5,747 bases of DNA from NCBI GenBank assembly GCA_025057715.1, contig JANWVD010000064.1, positions 1-5,747 of the forward strand. The letters are read 5' to 3'. Position 1 is the first letter of the stretch; the number at the start of each line of letters is the position of its first letter. The translations under genes were made by a program, and so were the position numbers. Below are positions 1 to 4,435 of the stretch, in pieces. Origin of the DNA: Aquificaceae bacterium (GTDB taxonomy: Bacteria > Aquificota > Aquificia > Aquificales > Aquificaceae). The notes beneath the pieces are model-generated. The model saw nothing but the letters and a program-made list of their open reading frames with translations. It did no database searches and was not told where the DNA came from.

Positions 1-332
1 CCATTTTTGAAGAGTTTTTTCAGGGACTCAAAGAGGTTATCACCGTCGGATATTCTATGTTCCACGAGCTCTATGCCGACGAATTTTTGCGGAAGGATGT
101 CAAACATGAGAGCTTCTAAGAATATGGCGGGGACATTTATAAACACCATCTTTCCGTTTCCTACTTTTTCTGGACCAAGTTCTAAAATGAGGTTTGTAAC
201 GATGCTCGTCGCCTTTAAGGGGTCTATGCCGGTAGGGTATTTTCCGAGAACTCTATCCTGTAAGAAAAGCTCGTATGAGACAATTTCGCCTCCTCTGTCA
301 AAAATTGGTTGTTTTGCAACAACCTTCATCAT
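1..332 (-). CDS. EAL-domain (YuxH-type) signalling protein, N-terminal part
   Basis: The gene begins at 332 and runs off the left edge, so only 110 residues are visible. The N-terminus carries AKQPIFDR (6-13) followed by SYELFLQD (19-26), the opening of EAL domains in the YuxH group, which often pair EAL with a C-terminal HDOD domain. Further EAL landmarks are FINVP (64-68, with N66) and GIELVEH (86-92, with E88 and E91). Active c-di-GMP phosphodiesterases have EALxR and ELTES at these places; here they read ELFLQ and ELVEH, so this EAL domain may be degenerate and act as a sensor or scaffold rather than an enzyme. That is inference from half a domain. The start is ATG at 332-330, which overlaps the ribE stop in ATGATG by 4 bp; a second ATG follows directly at 329. 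No Shine-Dalgarno is seen, so coupling to ribE is likely. Whether an HDOD domain follows cannot be seen. Confidence 0.8.
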   Translation of the reverse strand, partial: MMKVVAKQPIFDRGGEIVSYELFLQDRVLGKYPTGIDPLKATSIVTNLILELGPEKVGNGKMVFINVPAIFLEALMFDILPQKFVGIELVEHRISDGDNLFESLKKLFKN

Positions 333-940
333 AATTCATTATAAAGACGCTTCAAAAGACTATCCAGATTAGAGGAATTTTCAATTGCGTTTACGACGAG
401 CTTTGAAAGGATGTCTATTTCTACATTTACGCTTTGACCTACGCGCCTTTGGCTTAGGTTGGTGTTTTTGAATGTATGTGGAATTATCGTGAAAGAGAGC
501 TCTGAATCTCTGACTGAGTTAATCGTTAGACTTATGCCGTCAATTGCAACAGAGCCTTTAAAGACGAAAAACTTCCTAAACTCTTTAGGATATGAAATCT
601 TTAAAAGCCACTCGCTATGGTGGTTTTGAATATCTAAAATCTTTGCCTTAAAGTCAACATGACCTTGGACGAAGTGCCCGCCGAGCCTATCGCCAACCTT
701 TAGAGCCCGCTCTAAGTTTACATAATCACCGCGGTTTAACTCAGAGAGATTGCTCCTCTTTAACGTTTCGGTTGAGACATTAAAAGAGAGCGTGTTTGCT
801 TTGGCTTCTACTAAGGTCAAGCATACGCCGTTGACTGCGATGCTTTCACCAACCTTTGGATTGTCTATAGAGCTCTCTATAATAAGAGTTTGGGAAATAC
901 TTATGACTTTTCCGATTGATTCAATTAACCCGGTAAACAT
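329..940 (-). CDS. ribE: Riboflavin synthase (alpha subunit)
   Basis: This 203-residue protein is complete and close to the usual length of riboflavin synthase. The enzyme converts two 6,7-dimethyl-8-ribityllumazine molecules into riboflavin and a pyrimidinedione, the last step before FMN and FAD. Two lumazine-binding half-barrels are visible. The first has the diagnostic MFTGLIE start (1-7), NGVCLT (37-42), ETLKRSNL (58-65) and VNLERAL (74-80). The second has GGHFVQGHVD (87-96), VAIDGISLTI (131-140), IPHTFKNTNL (153-162) and VNVEIDILSK (171-180). The ATG start at 940 is fixed by the conserved MFTGLIE. It lies inside the last codons of the PyrK-like gene (20-bp overlap) and is preceded only by a weak TAGAAG close to the start. 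The stop overlaps the EAL gene start by 4 bp. No other riboflavin-pathway gene is in the window, so ribE is separated from ribD, ribBA and ribH here. It is also called ribC in some bacteria. Confidence 0.96.
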   Translation of the reverse strand: MFTGLIESIGKVISISQTLIIESSIDNPKVGESIAVNGVCLTLVEAKANTLSFNVSTETLKRSNLSELNRGDYVNLERALKVGDRLGGHFVQGHVDFKAKILDIQNHHSEWLLKISYPKEFRKFFVFKGSVAIDGISLTINSVRDSELSFTIIPHTFKNTNLSQRRVGQSVNVEIDILSKLVVNAIENSSNLDSLLKRLYNEL

Positions 941-1616
941 CTTCTAAATTAAAAACTGGACCGTCTATGCAAAGTCTTTTATAGCCTGATTTTGTCTCTA
1001 TGGCGCAGCCGTAGCAAGCGCCCCAGCCACAAGCTACGCGAGCTTGCATAAATATCTCGCCGGCTATGTTGAAGTTGCTTTTAAGCTCCAAGGCGAGCTC
1101 TGATTGGATGCTAAGGCTAAAGCGTTTGCCAGCTTTTGGTTTTATAGCCTCAAAGAGTTCTTCTTTGGTTTTTAAAATTGTGGCTTTTAGCTGGAAGTAT
1201 TGAAGAATTTCTCTTTCGCCTTTGTTTTCTTCGATAAAAAATAGCTCCGGGCTTTGAAGCCCGGCTATGGCTGCTAATTTAACACCCGAAGCTATGAGGA
1301 TGTTTTCTTGGTTTGAAGAGAATGGGCGCTTTCCAAGAGGTGCAATGGCGCTTAAAATTTCACCGGGCTTTAGCTTTGATAGGGCTAATGTCCCTTCCCC
1401 TACGATTTTATAAATAATGACTGTTTTTTCATTAAAAGAGTTAAAAACGAATGGTCTGCAAATACTTTCGCCAAAGCCTTGGAAGATTTTCAAAAACATA
1501 AACTGCCCGGGGAGGGGTTTTAGCTCCTGGCTTAAGGAAAGCTCGAGAGCGTAAATATCTTTGCAAAGCGGAAAGTTCTTCAAAATCTCGGCTTTAACGA
1601 TTCTTGGATAGCTCAT
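921..1616 (-). CDS. pyrK: PyrK-like FAD/2Fe-2S electron-transfer protein (dihydroorotate dehydrogenase B subunit family)
   Basis: PyrK takes electrons from dihydroorotate oxidation in PyrD through a 2Fe-2S cluster and FAD to NAD+, in pyrimidine synthesis. This 231-residue protein has the family order. A ferredoxin-reductase FAD barrel comes first, with PLPGQFMFLK (34-43), CRPFVF (53-58), VGEGTLALSKLKPG (72-85) and APLGKRPF (92-99). A shortened nucleotide-binding region (about 105-190) follows. The C-terminus is CGWGACYGC...C...DGPVF, with four cysteines at 196, 201, 204 and 216 (spacing 4, 2, 11), the PyrK iron-sulfur signature. The glycine-rich NAD motif expected near 108-120 is degenerate (LIASGVKLAAIAGL). 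The reading frame extends up to 1637, but that codon is TTG; ATG at 1616 is preferred and fits family N-termini. It overlaps the permease gene by 23 bp and ribE by 20 bp. No pyrD is adjacent, so a non-pyrimidine role in the same family remains possible. Confidence 0.8.
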   Translation of the reverse strand: MSYPRIVKAEILKNFPLCKDIYALELSLSQELKPLPGQFMFLKIFQGFGESICRPFVFNSFNEKTVIIYKIVGEGTLALSKLKPGEILSAIAPLGKRPFSSNQENILIASGVKLAAIAGLQSPELFFIEENKGEREILQYFQLKATILKTKEELFEAIKPKAGKRFSLSIQSELALELKSNFNIAGEIFMQARVACGWGACYGCAIETKSGYKRLCIDGPVFNLEDVYRVN

Positions 1617-2550
1617 CGCCAAGGAGGTTAAATGCAAGCACGAGTAAAAATAAAACCCCGCCGGGTGCTAAAATCCACGGATGCGAGGTAATTAAAGAGA
1701 TGTTTCGCGCATCTGAGAGCATATTGCCAAGGCTTGGCTTTGGTTCTTGTATGCCAAGCCCGAGAAAGCTAAGGGTGGCTTCTGCTAAGATAAAACCCGT
1801 AAAGGCAAGGGTGGAAGAGACCAAAAGGTAATATAAAACCCCGGGGAGGATGTGAACTCTTAGGGTGTAGATTGGCCCTGCGCCGAAAGACCTTGCGGCT
1901 ATTACAAACTCCTTTTCGCGAAGGGATAGGACCATGCCCCTTACGACCCTTGCGAGAACTGCCCAGCCAATTACTGAAAGGATGAAAACTATCGCGATAA
2001 AGACCTTCTCGCTGGACATATTTAGAGGAAAGACGGAGCGCAAGGATATCATGAGATAGAAGGTCGGTATTGCCATCAAGATTTCTGCAATGCGCATGAT
2101 AATAGAGTCTATTTTGCCGCCGTAATAGCCGGCGATACCGCCAAACAAAGAGCCAAAGAAGAATGTTGTTAAAACACCGACAAAACCGACGCTTAGAGAT
2201 ATCTTTGTTGCGTATAAAAGCCTGCTAAAGATGTCCCTTCCAAGGCGGTCAGTGCCAAGGATGAAGATTTTGCATCCATCTTGGGTAGAGATTAGCTTTC
2301 GCCCGTAGGGCGTTTTTTTGAAAAAACTAACCTTGCATAGCCTTTCAGTTGGGGCGTATTTTCTAAAAAGTGGGTCTTTGAGGGTGTATTGTCTTACCAT
2401 TAGACCATCTTTGGTGATGACTATGCGAGTTGGTGGATGGAGCGGGGAATCTCTTTGTTGAAGGTCGTATGGATAGGGTGCAACCAGCGGTGATAGCAAA
2501 GAGAGCAAAATCAGAAAGGATAAAATCCCGAGTGGAAAGCTGAGCCTCAC
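1594..2550 (-). CDS. DppC/OppC-type ABC transporter permease
   Basis: This 318-residue inner-membrane protein belongs to the DppC/OppC permeases, which with a DppB-type partner, two ATPases and a binding protein import peptides, nickel or other solutes. A first membrane segment lies near 6-25, then a long extracytoplasmic loop (about 26-98), then the family hallmark LGTDRLGRDIFSRLLYATK (98-116). Further hydrophobic segments lie near 118-141, 154-174, 183-205, 239-266 and 291-310. The EAA loop that docks on the ATPase is EFVIAARSFGAGPI...HILPG (214-237). ATLSFLGLGIQEP (258-270) and SLGNMLSDAR (273-282) are also typical of the family. The start is GTG at 2550, the only candidate after an in-frame stop at 2565-2563, and it has no Shine-Dalgarno. 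The long loop holds a Cys pair (C72, C93). No partner permease, ATPase or binding protein is adjacent, so the substrate cannot be inferred. It heads the minus-strand operon. Confidence 0.92.
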   Translation of the reverse strand: MRLSFPLGILSFLILLSLLSPLVAPYPYDLQQRDSPLHPPTRIVITKDGLMVRQYTLKDPLFRKYAPTERLCKVSFFKKTPYGRKLISTQDGCKIFILGTDRLGRDIFSRLLYATKISLSVGFVGVLTTFFFGSLFGGIAGYYGGKIDSIIMRIAEILMAIPTFYLMISLRSVFPLNMSSEKVFIAIVFILSVIGWAVLARVVRGMVLSLREKEFVIAARSFGAGPIYTLRVHILPGVLYYLLVSSTLAFTGFILAEATLSFLGLGIQEPKPSLGNMLSDARNISLITSHPWILAPGGVLFLLVLAFNLLGDELSKNR

Positions 2551-2570
2551 TTGATATAAATTTTACACTT
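2551..2570. promoter_or_regulatory. Divergent intergenic promoter region, 20 bp
   Basis: Only these 20 bases separate the GTG of the permease gene and the ATG of the thioredoxin reductase gene, which are transcribed away from each other. The segment is AT-rich. Plus-strand TATAAA at 2555-2560 could be a -10 box for trxB, placing a start site about 3-4 bases before its ATG. Minus-strand TAAAAT at 2565-2560 could be a -10 box for the permease operon, with a start site just before its GTG. Neither gene has a Shine-Dalgarno, which would fit leaderless or nearly leaderless transcripts. The matching -35 regions would have to lie inside the opposite coding sequences, and I see no strong ones. This is inference from sequence appearance only. 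Confidence 0.4.
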
Positions 2571-3542
2571 ATGGAGCTAACTCTCGATTTTACTTCGGAC
2601 GAGGTTTTTGATGTTGCAATAATTGGCGCCGGACCTGCTGGGGCTTCTGCGGCTTTATATACTGCAAGAGGCGGTCTTTCTACTTTGGTTTTATATAGAG
2701 CTGAGGCTGACGGGGCTTTAGGCGTTACGCAACAGATTGAAAACTATCCCGGCATTAGAGGACCGCTTTCGGGGTATGAGCTACTAAAGCTCATGAGAGA
2801 CCACGCTAAGGACTTTGGGGCTAAGTTTGTGCGAGGCAAGGTAATAGCAACAGAGCTAAATTCGGATGTTAAAAAGCTCTATACTCAAGACGGGCGGGAA
2901 TTCAAAGCCAGAGCTGTGATTATTGCCTCTGGGGCAATGGAAAGAACGAGCAAGCTAATTGGCGAGGAAGAGTTCTTAGGTCGCGGGGTTTCTTACTGCG
3001 GCATTTGCGACGCGGCGTTTTTTAAAGATAGACCCGTCGCCGTAATAGGCGAAGACGATTATGCTCTTGAAGAGACGCACTTTATCTCAAGGTTTGCAAG
3101 CAAGGTTTATTTGGTTGTGCCATCAAGTAAGGTCAAAGCCCCCAAAGAGGCGCTGGATGAGGTTTTACATCAGGGCGTAGAGCTTATGCTCCATCAAAGG
3201 ATTTTAAAGATTGAAGGCGACCAAGGTGGTGTTAAAGGCCTATCGCTTCAGGATTTAAAAACCAAGGAAAAGAGAGAGCTCTCAGTGGACGGGGTTTTCA
3301 TATTTATGGGTGGAAATAAGCCATCCGTTGACTTTTTGATGAATCAGGTTGAGATGACCAACGAGCATTGCATAGTAGTAAACGAGGAGATGATGACATC
3401 TATTCCCGGGGTCTTTGCAGCTGGCGATGTTCTTTGCACCAACATAAAACAGGCGGTTATAGCGGCGGCTGACGGGGTTAAAGCGGCGCTCGCAGTTGAC
3501 AAATACCTTAATAAAAAGAGCAAAATTACATCGCAGTGGTAA
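2571..3542 (+). CDS. trxB: Thioredoxin reductase family flavoprotein with atypical NADPH site
   Basis: Thioredoxin reductase passes electrons through FAD and a CxxC disulfide to thioredoxin in the cytoplasm. This 323-residue protein has the family layout and length. The FAD-binding GAGPAG is at 19-24, IENYPG at 56-61, ATG-like VIIASGA at 116-122, the redox site SYCGICDA at 141-148 (C143, C146), and the C-terminal FAD motif GVFAAGDV at 280-287, followed by QAVIAAADG (294-302). The redox pair reads CGIC instead of the common CATC. The NADPH half is unusual: the expected GGGxSAxEE reads GEDDYALEE (160-168), and the HRRxxxR phosphate-binding motif is replaced by VPSSKVKAP (183-191). The enzyme may therefore not use NADPH. 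The ATG at 2571 is the only start before the FAD motif, and there is no Shine-Dalgarno. It overlaps the next gene by 7 bp. Another pyridine-nucleotide disulfide oxidoreductase role is possible, but the CxxC position supports the TrxB family. Confidence 0.88.
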   Translation: MELTLDFTSDEVFDVAIIGAGPAGASAALYTARGGLSTLVLYRAEADGALGVTQQIENYPGIRGPLSGYELLKLMRDHAKDFGAKFVRGKVIATELNSDVKKLYTQDGREFKARAVIIASGAMERTSKLIGEEEFLGRGVSYCGICDAAFFKDRPVAVIGEDDYALEETHFISRFASKVYLVVPSSKVKAPKEALDEVLHQGVELMLHQRILKIEGDQGGVKGLSLQDLKTKEKRELSVDGVFIFMGGNKPSVDFLMNQVEMTNEHCIVVNEEMMTSIPGVFAAGDVLCTNIKQAVIAAADGVKAALAVDKYLNKKSKITSQW

Positions 3543-4435
3543 ATCTGATAGGCTCGAGAGCTCTATTAGAGCGATTTAGCCAGTTTATAGACCCAGAGGT
3601 TGAGGAGATTTTTGAGATTGGCCAGTATCTTATAAAGGCTGGCGGTAAGGCGCTAAGACCGACGCTTCTTTTAATGACATGCGAGAGCTTTGGCTATGAC
3701 CCTTCTTTTGCACTTCAGCTCGCTGCGGGCATTGAGTTTATACACTTAGCCTCGCTTCTTCACGATGATGTGGTGGATGGTGCGACCCTAAGGCGCGGGA
3801 TAAAGAGTGCGAATTTGGTCTTTGGAAATGAGGCTTGCGTCCTTGCGGGTGATTATCTATACGCAAAGGCGCTTGAGCTTTATGCAAACTTTGGCAATCT
3901 TGAGGCTATTAGGATTTTGAGCCGTGCGGTTATGGATATGTCCCAAGGGCAGCTCCTTGAGCTTCGCTCGCTTGGGAAGGTTTTAAATAAAGAGGAATAC
4001 TTTAGGATTATAGATTTGAAAACCGGGGCTTTGTTTGCCAGCTCTTTGCAGATAGGGGCTTTGATATCAGGTCAAGAGGGGCATTCCAAGCTCTATAAGG
4101 CAGGGGTTTATTTAGGTAGGGCTTTTCAGATAGTTGATGATGTTCTTGATTATGAAGGTGATGAGTCAAAGCTTGGCAAAAGGGTGGGTTCTGACCTAAG
4201 AGAGGGTAAATGCACCCTTCCTTTAATATGCGCCGAAGGCGCGCTTAAAGATTTTACATTCCCCCCAGATGACCCAGAAGCCTTGCGCTTAAGGGTAATA
4301 GAGCTTGGGGGCACAAAACTTGCTAAGGAAATAGCAAAAGAGGAGCTATCAAAGGCTTTTAACATTCTTTTGGAATTTAAAGAGCTTGAGAGTTTGACAA
4401 AGTTTCTTCGGGGGCTTATAGAGCGTGAAAGTTAG
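3536..4435 (+). CDS. Long-chain polyprenyl diphosphate synthase (IspB/HepT family)
   Basis: This 299-residue protein condenses isopentenyl diphosphate units onto an allylic primer to make all-trans polyprenyl diphosphates, usually the side chains of quinones. Motifs in order are GGKALRP (36-42), the first aspartate-rich motif LLHDDVVDGATLRRG (74-88; D77, D78, D81), GDYLYAKAL (105-113), QGQLLEL (137-143), KTGALFASS (162-170), the second aspartate-rich motif FQIVDDVLDYEGD (197-209; D201, D202, D205) and GKRVGSDLREGKCTLPLI (214-231). The residues 5 and 4 positions before the first motif are small (A72, S73), not the bulky aromatics of farnesyl synthases, so a chain longer than C15-C20 is expected; the exact length cannot be read. 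It is slightly shorter than typical IspB. The start is GTG at 3536, the only usable codon after an in-frame stop at 3512, overlapping trxB by 7 bp. It overlaps uvrB by 11 bp. Confidence 0.93.
   Translation: MVNLIGSRALLERFSQFIDPEVEEIFEIGQYLIKAGGKALRPTLLLMTCESFGYDPSFALQLAAGIEFIHLASLLHDDVVDGATLRRGIKSANLVFGNEACVLAGDYLYAKALELYANFGNLEAIRILSRAVMDMSQGQLLELRSLGKVLNKEEYFRIIDLKTGALFASSLQIGALISGQEGHSKLYKAGVYLGRAFQIVDDVLDYEGDESKLGKRVGSDLREGKCTLPLICAEGALKDFTFPPDDPEALRLRVIELGGTKLAKEIAKEELSKAFNILLEFKELESLTKFLRGLIERES

Noticed and set aside
7..372. Plus-strand 121-codon frame
   Set aside because: It lies antisense to the EAL gene, whose frame has clear family motifs, and its own translation resembles no family and has no supporting start signal.
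750..947. Plus-strand 65-codon frame
   Set aside because: Antisense shadow of the conserved N-terminal half of ribE.
1617..1637. Seven-codon N-terminal extension of the PyrK-like gene starting at 1637
   Set aside because: The codon at 1637 is TTG with no ribosome-binding site, and the extra residues do not resemble PyrK N-termini; ATG at 1616 is preferred.
1621..1691. Plus-strand AAGGAGGT followed after 4 bases by ATG at 1632, opening a 19-codon basic peptide frame
   Set aside because: It is the best-looking Shine-Dalgarno in the window, but it lies antisense to the permease/pyrK junction, where the complementary bases encode conserved-looking Asn-Leu-Leu. The frame is tiny and has no recognisable content.
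1604..1831. Plus-strand 75-codon frame
   Set aside because: Antisense to the C-terminal membrane segments of the permease gene; low-complexity translation.
4150..4365. Minus-strand 71-codon frame
   Set aside because: Antisense to the 3' part of the polyprenyl synthase gene; Ser/Pro-rich shadow translation.
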